Shown here: positions 51,755-62,200 of the stretch, in pieces
Layout of the letters: every line of letters begins with the position of its first letter
Position numbering within the stretch: position 1 is the first letter of the stretch
Origin: Mucilaginibacter aquatilis
GTDB taxonomy: Bacteria > Bacteroidota > Bacteroidia > Sphingobacteriales > Sphingobacteriaceae
Length of the DNA stretch: 64,000 nt
NCBI RefSeq assembly: GCF_009755275.1
Contig: NZ_WQLA01000005.1
Span: forward strand, 124,001-188,000
Direction: 5' to 3'
Made by a program: the position numbers and the translations under genes
Notes under the pieces: generated by a model
The model's database searches: none
What the model was told of the DNA's origin: nothing
Seen by the model: only the letters and a program-made list of their open reading frames with translations

Positions 51755-54668
51755 AAAAAGCTTACCTATAAACGCCTTACTACTGCTATTGCTGGTCACC
51801 TTTTCGGCGTTTAAACCGCAGCAAAGTATACCGCTTAGCGGCACCTGGCTGTTTCAAATTGATCATGATGACAAGGGTGTTACCGAAAAATGGTATTTAA
51901 ACAAATTAAGCGATGAGGTAAAGTTACCGGGCTCAATGGCGCAAAATTTAAAAGGCGACGATATCACTTTAAAAACCAGGTGGACAGGCAGCATTTACGA
52001 TAGTTCGTTCTATTACAATCCGCATTTGGCAAAGTACCGCCAGCCCGGAAACATCCACATTCCATTTTGGCTAACCCCTGCCAAACACTACGTAGGTGTG
52101 GCCTGGTATCAAAAAGAGGTTAATATCCCTAAAACATGGGCGAGGCAACGCATAAACCTGTTTTTAGAACGGGCGCATATAGAAACACGTGTGTTTATTG
52201 ACGGTAAAGAAGCCGGAATGCAAAACAGCCTGGTAGCCCCTCACGAGTATGACCTTACCCCCTACTTAACGCCGGGTTTGCACCGTATTAGCATACGCAT
52301 TGACAATCGTATTAAAGAAATTAACGTCGGCCCTGATTCGCACAGCTTAACCGATCATACACAGGGTAACTGGAACGGCATTATAGGTAAAATGGAGCTA
52401 CAGGCATATGCACCTGTTTACATTACAAACCTGCAGATATATCCTAACGTTAAAAACAAAACAGCCGTAGTTAAGCTACAAGTTCAAAACAATAATAAAC
52501 ACAACTTTAGCGGGCAAATAGGCATATCAGCTAAAAGCTTTAATTCAAAAACAGTTCATCAAACACCTATAAAAAACACGCCGTTTACTATTAACGCAGG
52601 CGCGAGCAAAGAACTAGGACTTACAGTGCCCATGGGTACTGGTGTACAGCTTTGGGATGAATTTTCGCCCTCGCTATACAATTTAACAGTTTCGGTTAAT
52701 ACTAACGGCAAATCAATAGCCAGCCAAACCACTGAATTTGGCATGCGTGAATTTACAATAAAGGACAACACTTTTCTTATAAACGGGCGTCCGGTATTTT
52801 TACGCGGAACAGTAAACAATTGCGAGTTTCCGCTTACAGGGTACCCTGCAACATCAGTTGATGACTGGTTGAGGATTTTTAAGATTGCCCGGGCACATGG
52901 CCTCAACCATATGCGTTTTCACTCATGGTGCCCACCCGAGGCAGCCTTTAAGGCAGCCGACCGTACCGGTTTTTACCTGCAGCCCGAAGGGCCAAGCTGG
53001 CCCAACCATGGCTCATCAATTGGTCGCAACCTGCCCATTGATAAGTATCTGTATGATGAAACTAACCGCATGGATAACTATTATGGTAACTACGCATCCT
53101 TTTGCATGCTTTCGGCCGGTAATGAACCTGCGGGTAACCAGGTGCAGTACCTTAATGCGTTCATAGATTACTGGAAAAAGAAAGATACTCGTAAGGTGTA
53201 CACCGGCATGTCGGTTGGGGGCAGCTGGCCGGTAGTACCCGATGCACAATATCAAGTAAGGGGTGGCGTACGTGGCTTAGCATGGGATAAGCAACCCGAA
53301 AGCCAATCAGACTTTAGTGCCGGTATTGCCAAATTCAATGTCCCGTTTGTAGCTCATGAAATGGGCCAGTGGTGCGTGTTCCCTGATTTTGATGAGATAA
53401 AAGAATATACGGGTGTTTACCGTGCAAAGAATTTTGAGCTGTTTCAGCAAGACCTGAAAGATCAGGGCATGGGTAGCCAGGCACATGATTTTATGATGGC
53501 ATCAGGAAAACTACAAACGCTTTGTTACAAAAACGAAATTGAAAAAACTTTGCGTACACCCGGTTATGCCGGTTTCCAACTACTGGGCCTGCAAGACTTT
53601 CCCGGACAGGGCACTGCACTGGTAGGTGTGCTCAACGCTTTTTGGAAACAAAAGGGTTACGTTGCACCTGCCGAGTTTGCACGCTTTTGTAACACCACGG
53701 TTCCGCTTGTACAGTTACCAAAGTTTGTTTTCAACAATAATGAAACGCTTAACGCCGGTGTTATGGTTGCCCATTCAGGCAAAGCACCTTTACAAAACGC
53801 TATTTTCAATTGGAGTATTAAAACCGCCTCGGGCAGTGTAATAGCGCAAGGAGCTTTCCAGCCAAAATATATTGACAACGGTAACGGTATACCTGTAGGA
53901 CAAATTACCTGGCCGCTTAACAACATTAAAGAGGCAACCAAATTAAAAATTGAAGTAAGCATTGCCAACACTCCTTTCGCTAATGATTGGGAAATATGGG
54001 TGTACCCGGTTAAAGCAAGTGAGGTAAAAACTGAGGTTTACTACACTACATCGCTTGATGATAAGGCCAAAGCTGTTTTAGATAAAGGCGGCAAGGTATT
54101 TTTGAACGTTGCCGGCCAGGTAGTAAAAGGCAAAGAAGTAGCCATGCACTTTTTACCCGTATTTTGGAATACATCGTGGTTTAAAATGCGCCCACCGCAT
54201 GTAACCGGCATGCTTATTCAGGATAAAAGTGCGGCGTTTGCCGGTTTCCCAACCGAGTATCATAGCAATTTGCAATGGTGGGAAATTGCTAACCGTGCGC
54301 AGGTTATGGTACTGGAAGATTTTCCGGCAGAATTTAAACCACTTGTTCAGCCTATTGATACCTGGTTTTTAAACCGCCGGTTAGCTTTAATTTATGAAGC
54401 CAAAGTTGGCAACGGCAAAATCATCGTATCAAGCGCAGCTCTCTCACCCGCATTAGGTGATGATAAGCCAGCCGCCCGCCAACTTTTTAATAGTTTAATG
54501 CAATACATGGCCTCAGACAAGTTTAATCCAACCGGTCAGGTAAGCTTTGATGTAGTAAAAGATATTTTAGTAAGCCCTACCAAATACCAATTTAACACGT
54601 TCACCAAGGATAGTCCTGATGAGTTAAAGCCTAACTCAAACCAAAATAAGTCCAAAACAAATGAGTAG
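51747..54668 (+). CDS. glycoside hydrolase family 2 enzyme
   Basis: 973 aa, signal peptide (residues 1-25). GH2 layout: sugar-binding beta domain (about 30-230, SGTWLFQI and NLFLERAHIETRVFIDGKEAG), immunoglobulin-like domain, and TIM barrel from about 340 (FLRGTVNNCEFPLTGYP). Acid/base Glu is E460 in SAGNEPAG; the nucleophile candidate is E538 in VAHEMGQW. About 350 further C-terminal residues follow the barrel. Substrate is probably a galactoside or glucuronide; the linkage with GH35 favours galactoside. Overlaps both neighbours by 8 bp. Confidence 0.92.
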   Translation: MLKKSLPINALLLLLLVTFSAFKPQQSIPLSGTWLFQIDHDDKGVTEKWYLNKLSDEVKLPGSMAQNLKGDDITLKTRWTGSIYDSSFYYNPHLAKYRQPGNIHIPFWLTPAKHYVGVAWYQKEVNIPKTWARQRINLFLERAHIETRVFIDGKEAGMQNSLVAPHEYDLTPYLTPGLHRISIRIDNRIKEINVGPDSHSLTDHTQGNWNGIIGKMELQAYAPVYITNLQIYPNVKNKTAVVKLQVQNNNKHNFSGQIGISAKSFNSKTVHQTPIKNTPFTINAGASKELGLTVPMGTGVQLWDEFSPSLYNLTVSVNTNGKSIASQTTEFGMREFTIKDNTFLINGRPVFLRGTVNNCEFPLTGYPATSVDDWLRIFKIARAHGLNHMRFHSWCPPEAAFKAADRTGFYLQPEGPSWPNHGSSIGRNLPIDKYLYDETNRMDNYYGNYASFCMLSAGNEPAGNQVQYLNAFIDYWKKKDTRKVYTGMSVGGSWPVVPDAQYQVRGGVRGLAWDKQPESQSDFSAGIAKFNVPFVAHEMGQWCVFPDFDEIKEYTGVYRAKNFELFQQDLKDQGMGSQAHDFMMASGKLQTLCYKNEIEKTLRTPGYAGFQLLGLQDFPGQGTALVGVLNAFWKQKGYVAPAEFARFCNTTVPLVQLPKFVFNNNETLNAGVMVAHSGKAPLQNAIFNWSIKTASGSVIAQGAFQPKYIDNGNGIPVGQITWPLNNIKEATKLKIEVSIANTPFANDWEIWVYPVKASEVKTEVYYTTSLDDKAKAVLDKGGKVFLNVAGQVVKGKEVAMHFLPVFWNTSWFKMRPPHVTGMLIQDKSAAFAGFPTEYHSNLQWWEIANRAQVMVLEDFPAEFKPLVQPIDTWFLNRRLALIYEAKVGNGKIIVSSAALSPALGDDKPAARQLFNSLMQYMASDKFNPTGQVSFDVVKDILVSPTKYQFNTFTKDSPDELKPNSNQNKSKTNE

Positions 54669-57180
54669 CAATATGAAAAGCTCGTCATTTTTGAGAGAGT
54701 TATCACCAGTAAAAATCATATCAAAGAAATTATTAGTCAAGTTATTGGGCTTATGGGCAGGTATATTGTTGGCAGCTGTGAGTGCTTACTCCCAAACCCT
54801 TTATACTGCCGATATCAGTAAAACGCAAACTCCTGTAATAAGCGGTCACCTTAAATTAGGAACACACGTTGACGCTAACGGCCGTAGTGTTGATGCTAAT
54901 AGCCTTTACTTTGTTAAAGATGGCAAGCCCTGGTACCCGGTAATGGGTGAATTTCACTTTTCGAGGTATCCAAGGGATAAGTGGGAAGAAGCGATACTTA
55001 GGATGAAGGCAAATGGTATAGATGTAATAGCAACCTATATTTTTTGGATTTACCACGAAGAGGAAGAGGGCATTTTTAACTGGAGCAACAATCATGATGT
55101 ACGGTACTTTATAGCATTATGTAAAAAACATAACATAAATGTAATTACACGTATAGGTCCATGGTGCCATGGTGAAGTACGAAATGGCGGCTTTCCAGAA
55201 TGGATTGTTAAGCGTGGCAATATGCGTAAAAACAATGCGGAATACCTGGCATCAGTACAAAAGCTATATAACGCTATTGCAGAACAGTTAAAGGGGCTTT
55301 ACTTTAAAGATGGTGGCCCAATAGTTGGAACGCAAATTGAAAACGAATTTCGTTTTAATAATCCGGCAGGGTTAGAGCATATGTTTACTTTAAAACAAAT
55401 GGCTATAAAGGCTGGTATTGATGTACCGTTTTACACGGCTACCGGCTGGCCGGGCTCCAACCTTAAACAGGACGAATTGATACCGGTTTGGGGAGCCTAC
55501 CCCGAAGCGCCATGGGATAAAAGAACAACCCAACTGCCCTTATCAGAAAACTACACCTTCAGCACATTACGCAATGATCCGGCCATTGGCAGCGATCTTT
55601 TGGGTAAACACGAAGAAGATGCAACGGCTTACGCCGGGTACCGTTATCCGTATGCTACTGCCGAAATGGGCGGTGGCATACAAATCACTTATCACCGCCG
55701 GCCAATAATTGAACCGGTAGATGTGGCTGCATTAGCCTATACTAAAATTGGTGCAGGTGCTAACCTAATGGGGTACTACATGTTTCATGGGGGTCATAAT
55801 GAAATTGGCAAACTAACTACCCTGCAAGAGTCTAAAGCGACAAACTATCCAAACGACTATCCAATACTCAACTATGACTTTCAGGCTCCGCTGGGTGAGT
55901 TTGGACAAATACGACCATCCTATTATGATTTTAAAACATTACATATGTTTTTAAACAGCTTTGGAGAGCAACTGGTACAATACTATCCATCTTTTGCCGA
56001 TAAGAAAGCAGAGGGTGCAGCTGATAGCACAACACTTAGGTTTGCTGTAAGATCTAAGGGAGAAAGCGGCTTCTTATTCATCAGCAATTATCAACGACAA
56101 TTAAGGTTGAAAGATCATAACGGCATACAGTTCAAACTTAAATTAAGTAATGATCATCACATTACGTTTCCCGAAAAACCTATAGATGTTAAAACAGGCA
56201 CCTTGGCTATTTTACCGTTTAACATGGCTATTGAAAGCTGTAAACTGAAATATGCAACTGTTCAACCGTTGTGCATTATAAAAGGCAAAACACCAACCTA
56301 TGTATTTTTTGCACCTGATGGTATCAGGCCCGAATATGTTTTTAGCAAAGCTGGTATAGCCAGCTTAGTAACTAACCAGGCAAAGATTAACAGTATATCT
56401 GACACCTACCAGGTTAATGAGCTTAAACCCGGAACTGGCAGTATAATTACCATTAAAATGAAAGATGGTAAACAAGCAAACATCATTACCCTAACTAATC
56501 GTCAGGCTTTAAACAGCTGGAAAGGATATGCTTTTGGTAATGAACATTTATGTATTTCCGAGCAAAATGTAATTTTTGCAAACGGGAAGGTTAAAATGCA
56601 AAGCCCGGGCAATAATCAATTCAGCATTTCGGTTTTTCCTGTTGTAAGCAATTACCCAGCTTTGGGCTTTAAAAAGCAAAACGATGGGATATTTACAAGA
56701 TTCAGTAAAACCTTGCCTGCAAAAAAAGTTGCAGTTAAGGTTGCTGAGGTGAGTGACTTAGTAATGTATGAAAGTAAAGGAATCAAGCTCCCGGAAGATG
56801 ACCGTAACAGCAAGAATACTGCTGCGAGCCCGGGGCCACAGTACCAAACAAACTTTACACCAGTTGAAAGAGCTAAATACTGGGTGCTAAAAGTGCCGCC
56901 AATGGCTGGCAATGCATTATTGGATATTGACTTCAGGGGCGATACCGGCGCCGCTTACATAAATGGTAAACTGGTGGCCGACGACTTTTACTTCGGAAAA
57001 ACCATGCAAATGCTTATTAACAAATCATCCAACGAAAGTAATATCTTGCTGCAGGTTGTGCCGCTTACCAATGAAAGGCAAATTTATTTTGAGAAAGGTA
57101 TCAAAGAATTATTGCAAAATGACACAGCACCGGTACTCAAGAATGTTAAGGTAATACCCGAATACGTGGTTGAGCTATAG
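54661..57180 (+). CDS. glycoside hydrolase family 35 beta-galactosidase
   Basis: 839 aa, with a hydrophobic segment at about 23-45 acting as signal or anchor. The TIM barrel holds MGEFHFSRYPRDKWEEAILRMKANGIDVIATYIFW, IGPWCHGEVRNGGFPEW, acid/base E229 in TQIENEF and nucleophile E335 in TAEMGGG. Beta-rich domains follow. GH35 enzymes release beta-galactose from glycans. The preceding GH2 stop overlaps by 8 bp. It is convergent with the HxlR gene, only 5 bp apart. Confidence 0.93.
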   Translation: MSSNMKSSSFLRELSPVKIISKKLLVKLLGLWAGILLAAVSAYSQTLYTADISKTQTPVISGHLKLGTHVDANGRSVDANSLYFVKDGKPWYPVMGEFHFSRYPRDKWEEAILRMKANGIDVIATYIFWIYHEEEEGIFNWSNNHDVRYFIALCKKHNINVITRIGPWCHGEVRNGGFPEWIVKRGNMRKNNAEYLASVQKLYNAIAEQLKGLYFKDGGPIVGTQIENEFRFNNPAGLEHMFTLKQMAIKAGIDVPFYTATGWPGSNLKQDELIPVWGAYPEAPWDKRTTQLPLSENYTFSTLRNDPAIGSDLLGKHEEDATAYAGYRYPYATAEMGGGIQITYHRRPIIEPVDVAALAYTKIGAGANLMGYYMFHGGHNEIGKLTTLQESKATNYPNDYPILNYDFQAPLGEFGQIRPSYYDFKTLHMFLNSFGEQLVQYYPSFADKKAEGAADSTTLRFAVRSKGESGFLFISNYQRQLRLKDHNGIQFKLKLSNDHHITFPEKPIDVKTGTLAILPFNMAIESCKLKYATVQPLCIIKGKTPTYVFFAPDGIRPEYVFSKAGIASLVTNQAKINSISDTYQVNELKPGTGSIITIKMKDGKQANIITLTNRQALNSWKGYAFGNEHLCISEQNVIFANGKVKMQSPGNNQFSISVFPVVSNYPALGFKKQNDGIFTRFSKTLPAKKVAVKVAEVSDLVMYESKGIKLPEDDRNSKNTAASPGPQYQTNFTPVERAKYWVLKVPPMAGNALLDIDFRGDTGAAYINGKLVADDFYFGKTMQMLINKSSNESNILLQVVPLTNERQIYFEKGIKELLQNDTAPVLKNVKVIPEYVVEL

Positions 57181-57185
57181 CTTTA

Positions 57186-57605
57186 TTAAAGCTCCTGGCT
57201 TTGATCAATTGCTTGGGCTTTAGCTGTAGGTTTAGCTTTCATACTTTGTTTAATATGCTCGCGATGTTCACGGCCCCAGGTTCCGAGTTCTTTTAAAACG
57301 CTGTCAAGCGTGCGGCTGTAGGCCGTAAGTTCGTAAGTTATTGTTACGGGTGTTGTTGCAAACACGTTTCGTTTTACAAACTCGTTCAACTCTAATTCTT
57401 TCAATTCCTTTGAAAGTATTTTAGGCGTAATATCGCCCAAAACGCGCTGTATATCTTTAAACCGCTGCGGCCCGTTTGACAGGGCAACCATTAACGGAAA
57501 CTTCCATTTTCCGTTTAATACATATAGTGCATCACGCACGGCATCAACGCTGGCCTTGCATGATTCAGGACTATGATTACGCTCACTATCGGGAAGTTTA
57601 GACAT
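57186..57605 (-). CDS. HxlR-family transcriptional regulator
   Basis: 139 aa. Winged helix with the early Cys in SPESCKASVDAV, then LNGKWKFPLMVALSNGPQRFKDIQRVLGDITPKILSKELKELE and VTITYELTAYSRTL. The early Cys is the redox or ligand-sensing residue in some HxlR relatives. A perfect palindrome lies in its own upstream region, which indicates self-regulation. The neighbouring RND operon reads in the same direction and could also be a target. Confidence 0.92.
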   Translation of the reverse strand: MSKLPDSERNHSPESCKASVDAVRDALYVLNGKWKFPLMVALSNGPQRFKDIQRVLGDITPKILSKELKELELNEFVKRNVFATTPVTITYELTAYSRTLDSVLKELGTWGREHREHIKQSMKAKPTAKAQAIDQSQEL

Positions 57606-57617
57606 ATGTTTGCTATC

Positions 57618-57638
57618 TTACTATCTTTTTGATAGTAA
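57618..57638. promoter_or_regulatory. HxlR operator candidate
   Basis: TTACTATC (57618-57625) and GATAGTAA (57631-57638) flank five T; perfect inverted repeat 13 bp before the HxlR ATG. A further half-site GCTATC precedes it. Confidence 0.65.
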
Positions 57639-57715
57639 ATATATTAAAAAATCAATAAAGATAAAAGGAGACAACCTTACGGTTATTCTCCCTTCTACTA
57701 TCACAATCCAAAAGA

Positions 57716-59116
57716 TTATCTCCAGCCGCCGCCTACCGAGCGGTAAAGCTCAACGGTGGCATCTAATTGTGCTTTTTTAATGGAAGCCAGCTCCAGTTCG
57801 CTTTGCAATACATTGCTTTGCGCGGTTATAACTTCAAGATAATTTGCCATGCCGTTTTTAAAAAGCATACTTGCATTACCGGTTGCCTGGCGAAGCGTAT
57901 TGGCACGTGTAGCCGCTGCTTGGCGTTGCTGGTTAAGTTTATCTAAACGTACCAACGCATCCGATACTTCGCCCACAGCCAGTAAAACCTGCTGACGGAA
58001 CTGTAGCACGGTCTTTTCGCGCTCAACTTTGGCTACCTGGTACTGGGTTTTTAACTGTCCGCGCTGAAACAACGGCTGGGTTAAACCTGCTGCCGCGGTA
58101 CCAAACAACGAGGCCGGAATGTTGAACCAGTTACTTGCACGGAACGAGTTTACACCGCCCTGCGCCGTAATTACCAATGATGGGTACATACTGGCTTTCG
58201 CCACACCAACATCGGCGTTGGCACGCTCCACAGCTAATTCAGCACTGCGTACATCAGGGCGCAGGCTTAACAGGGTTGAGGGTAATCCGGCCGATAAGGT
58301 TTGCGATACGGGTACCGATTCCAATGTTTGGTTACGTATAACCGCCGAAGGCAGTTTGCCGGCCAGTATGCTTAAAGCATTTTCCTGAATGGTAACATCC
58401 TGCTCAAATTGAGGGATTAAACGCGCAGCGGCCAGTTGCTGTGCTTCGGCCTGTTGTACGGCCAGTGAAGTAACTTGACCGGCATCAAATTGCAAACGTA
58501 TAATGCGCAGGGTACTATCGTTTAAACGCAAATTTTTGCGAGCAATTTCCAGTTGTGCATCCAGCATCAGCAGGTTATAGTACCCCGATGATACGTTGGC
58601 CACCAATTGGGTTTGAACTGCCTTGCGTGCCTCCTCGGTTTGCAGGTAAGTAGCAAGGGCAGCAGCTTTGCGGCTACGAATTTTGCCCCATATATCGGCT
58701 TCCCATGATAGGTTTGCCGAGGCATTGTAATCTTCAATATGCTTGCTGCCTAAAAACTGGCTCAGGCTCAAGCCGTTCAAACTATTGTCTGACGGGCGGT
58801 TTATACCCGCTGTTACACCTAAACCCACGCTTGGCAGGTAGCCTAATTTAGCTTGTTTTAAAGTAAGTTGTGCCTGTTCAATATTCTTTACGGCAATTTG
58901 CAAATCGTTATTGCGGGTTATTGCGCTATCGATCAGGTTTTGCAGGGTAGTTTCGGTGAAGAAACTTTTCCAGGGCAAACGGGCTATCGAAGCAGTATCG
59001 GTAGTGGTTGAGGTACGGTAGGCGTTAGGCAGCTGCTGATCGGGCACCTGCACGTCTTTCGATACCTTACAGGCGCTCAGTATGAGCAGCGCTGCTATGG
59101 TTAGGTAATTTTTCAT
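57716..59116 (-). CDS. RND outer-membrane factor, NodT/OprM type
   Basis: 466 aa from the ATG at 59116; a longer start at 59137 is rejected. Lipoprotein signal with C at residue 16 (ILSACKVS). Typical two-repeat helical barrel protein: LPWKSFFTETTLQNLIDSAI, and GLPSTLLSLRPDVRSAELAVERANADVGVAKA near the second repeat. It is last of the adaptor-pump-OMF operon. The 124-bp gap to the pump holds a GC-rich inverted-repeat element. Confidence 0.95.
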   Translation of the reverse strand: MKNYLTIAALLILSACKVSKDVQVPDQQLPNAYRTSTTTDTASIARLPWKSFFTETTLQNLIDSAITRNNDLQIAVKNIEQAQLTLKQAKLGYLPSVGLGVTAGINRPSDNSLNGLSLSQFLGSKHIEDYNASANLSWEADIWGKIRSRKAAALATYLQTEEARKAVQTQLVANVSSGYYNLLMLDAQLEIARKNLRLNDSTLRIIRLQFDAGQVTSLAVQQAEAQQLAAARLIPQFEQDVTIQENALSILAGKLPSAVIRNQTLESVPVSQTLSAGLPSTLLSLRPDVRSAELAVERANADVGVAKASMYPSLVITAQGGVNSFRASNWFNIPASLFGTAAAGLTQPLFQRGQLKTQYQVAKVEREKTVLQFRQQVLLAVGEVSDALVRLDKLNQQRQAAATRANTLRQATGNASMLFKNGMANYLEVITAQSNVLQSELELASIKKAQLDATVELYRSVGGGWR

Positions 59117-59125
59117 GTTTGTAAG

Positions 59126-59240
59126 AGCCCCTCCCAAACCCTCCCCGGGAGGGAGGGCTTTTTGAAGAGCATATATTTTAAATTCAAACGACTTTCATTC
59201 AAAAGTCTCCCCCTCCCGGGGGGAGATTTAGAGGGGGGCT
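59126..59240. repeat. GC-rich inverted-repeat element inside the RND operon
   Basis: Two homologous copies of about 38-40 bp in opposite orientation (59126-59163 and 59201-59240) flank an AT-rich centre of 37 bp. Each copy carries AGCCCC near one end and a CCCC-GGGAGGG palindromic core. The GC content is far above the surroundings. The second copy abuts the stop codon of the pump gene. It resembles a short non-autonomous mobile element. Confidence 0.7.
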
Positions 59241-62200
59241 TTAGTGGCTTAACTCCTCATGATGAGTCACAGCATGACCGTGACCATCATTATGTTTAAC
59301 AATTACCGGCACACCGCTCACACGTTCCTGTAAATGTTGGAAAATGACAAACAACACCGGAATAATCATTACCCCCAGCACTACACCGCTCAACATACCG
59401 CCTGCGGCACCAATACTAATGGAATGGTTACCTTGTGCTGAAGGACCCGTAGCGCTCATCATCGGAATCATACCAGCTATGAAAGCCAGCGAGGTCATGA
59501 TGATTGGGCGCAAGCGTGAGCGGGCACCTTCAAGGGCAGCGGCTACCAGGCCCTCGCGGTTACGGCGGCGTTGCAGGGCAAACTCAACAATAAGAATGGC
59601 GTTTTTAGCCAGCAAACCAATTAGCATGATAAGGGCAACCTGTACATAAATGTTGTTATCAATACCGGCCCAGCCAATAGCCACAAACACACCGAATATA
59701 CCGGTAGGTATTGACAGGATAACGGCCAGCGGCAATATATAGCTCTCATACTGTGCCGAAAGCAGGAAGTATACAAACACCAGACACAGTGCAAATATTA
59801 CGGCCGACTGTCCGCCCGATGAGATTTCCTCACGGGTTTGGCCCGAAAACTCGTAAGCAAAACCTTGCGGCAATTCTTTAGCAGCTACATCCTGTATGGC
59901 CTTGATGGCATCACCCGAGCTGTAGCCCGGTTTAGGGATGGCGTTGATCTGAATTGAGTTGAATAGGTTGTAACGTGAAGCGGTTTCTGAACCATATACA
60001 CGGCTTAATTTTACCAGTGTTTTAATAGGCACCATTTCGCCGGTTTTGTTGCGTACGTATACGCGGTCGATAGATGAAGGGTCGGTTTTGTCGGCAACGT
60101 CAGCCTGAACAATAACCCGGTAGTATTTACCAAAGCGGTTAAAATCTGATGCCTGAGCGCTACCAAAGTAAGCCTGCATGGTTTGCAATACATCACGTAC
60201 GTTTACACCCAATTGGTTGGCTTTATCATCATCAACTTCTAATTGCAGTTGCGGATAATCGGCCTTAAAAGAGGTAAAGGCAAAAGCAATAGCGGGTTGC
60301 TGCATAAGCTTGCCAATAAAGTTGTTGGCTACACCACTAAATTTATCCAGCTTGCCGCCGGTTTTATCTTGCAGTACCATATCCAATGCTTCCACGTTAC
60401 TAAAGCCTGGTACGGTAGGGAAACTGAACACGAAGAAAGTGCCACGGCTTATAGCGCCCAGTTTTCCTCGAATTACGTTTTGTATATCATCAATGTTCTT
60501 AACCTCTCCACGTTCCTTGTTATCTTTTAACAGCACGAACATTACTGCTGCCGATGGACTGCTGGAGTTGGTTAACAGGTTGAAGCCCGATATAGTGGTT
60601 ACAAACCTTGCCGATGGCATGGCACGTAACTCTTTCTCGGCCTGCTCAATTACTTTAGTGGTTTTACCTAATGATGTACCCGATGGGGTTGATACCGATA
60701 TAGCAACAAAACCCTGGTCTTCAGTTGGGATAAAGCCCGATTTAGTATTGCTTACCATATATACGGTAATGGCAGTTACCAAGGCTAAGGCTCCCATACT
60801 TAACCATTTATGATTAATAAGGAACTTAATACCGCCAACATAACGGTTGGTTAATGAGTTAAAGCTGCGGTTAAAGCCTGCGTAGAATTTTTGCGCAAAG
60901 CCTGCTTTTTCGCCGGCTGTACCGTTGCCTGCATGATTGTTTTTCAAAAACAATGCAGCCAGTGCCGGACTAAGTGTCAATGCATTAATAGCCGATATAA
61001 CAATGGCTATGGCCATAGTAAAGGCAAACTGGCGGTAAAATATACCTGTAGAACCGGTCATAAAACCAACAGGAAGGAACACCGCGGCCATTACCAGGGT
61101 AATGGAAATGATGGCACCTGTAATTTCGTGCATGGCGGTATTGGTAGCCTCACGGGGTGACAGGTGATCGGTTTCCATTTTGGAGTGTACTGCCTCCACA
61201 ACCACAATGGCATCATCCACTACTATACCGATAGCAAGTACTAATGCGAACAGTGTAAGCAGGTTTATAGAAAAACCAAACAAGTTAAGGAAGAAGAACG
61301 TACCCAGAATAGCTACCGGAACTGCAATAGCCGGAATTAATGTAGAGCGGAAATCCTGCAAAAAGATGAACACCACTACGAATACCAGTATAAAGGCTTC
61401 TACAAGAGTGTGCTCAACCTGGCTTATGGATTCATCCAATGCGGTTTTGGTACGATAGAAGTTGTTGTATTCAATACCTTTAGGAAAGTCTTTGGCGGCT
61501 TTTTCCATTAGTTTATCAACCGCAATCTGTATTTCGTTTGCGTTTGATCCGGCTAATTGAATAACACCCACGGCAACACCATCGTTACCGTTAAGGTGGC
61601 TCATGCTGCTGTAAGAGTATGCACCCAGTTCAACACGTGCTACATCTTTTAGGTGAAGTATAGAACCATCGGCATTGGCGCGAATGGCAATGTTTTCGTA
61701 CTCATCGGGCTTGTTCAGCTTGCCTTTATATTTAATTACATACTCAAAGGCTTCGTTGCTGCGCTCACCTAATTTACCAGGAGCAGCTTCCAGATTTTTA
61801 TCCTGAATGGCAGCCATTACCTCGGCAGGTGTAATTTTGTAAGCTGCCATTTGTGTTGGGTTAAGCCATACCCGCATCGAGTAATCTTTAACACCACCAA
61901 ATATGGTTGCCGAACCTACACCCGGTATACGTTTTAACTCGGGAATAATGTTGATTTGCGCATAGTTAGCTACGAAGGTTTGGTCGTACTTTTTAGGATC
62001 GGTAGTGTAAATACCTACCGCGCCAATTAAGCTGTTTTGCTGCTTAACAGTAGTGATACCCTGCTGTATAACCTCGGCAGGTAACTGGCTTTGTGCCTGT
62101 GCCACACGGTTTTGCACGTTCACGGCAGCCTGATCGGGGTCGGTACCTTGTTTGAAATATACGGTGATGGCTAACGAACCGTCATTGCTGGCGGTTGAGC

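Noticed and set aside
46014..57180. Classic polysaccharide utilisation locus
   Set aside because: No SusC- or SusD-like gene is present in the region.
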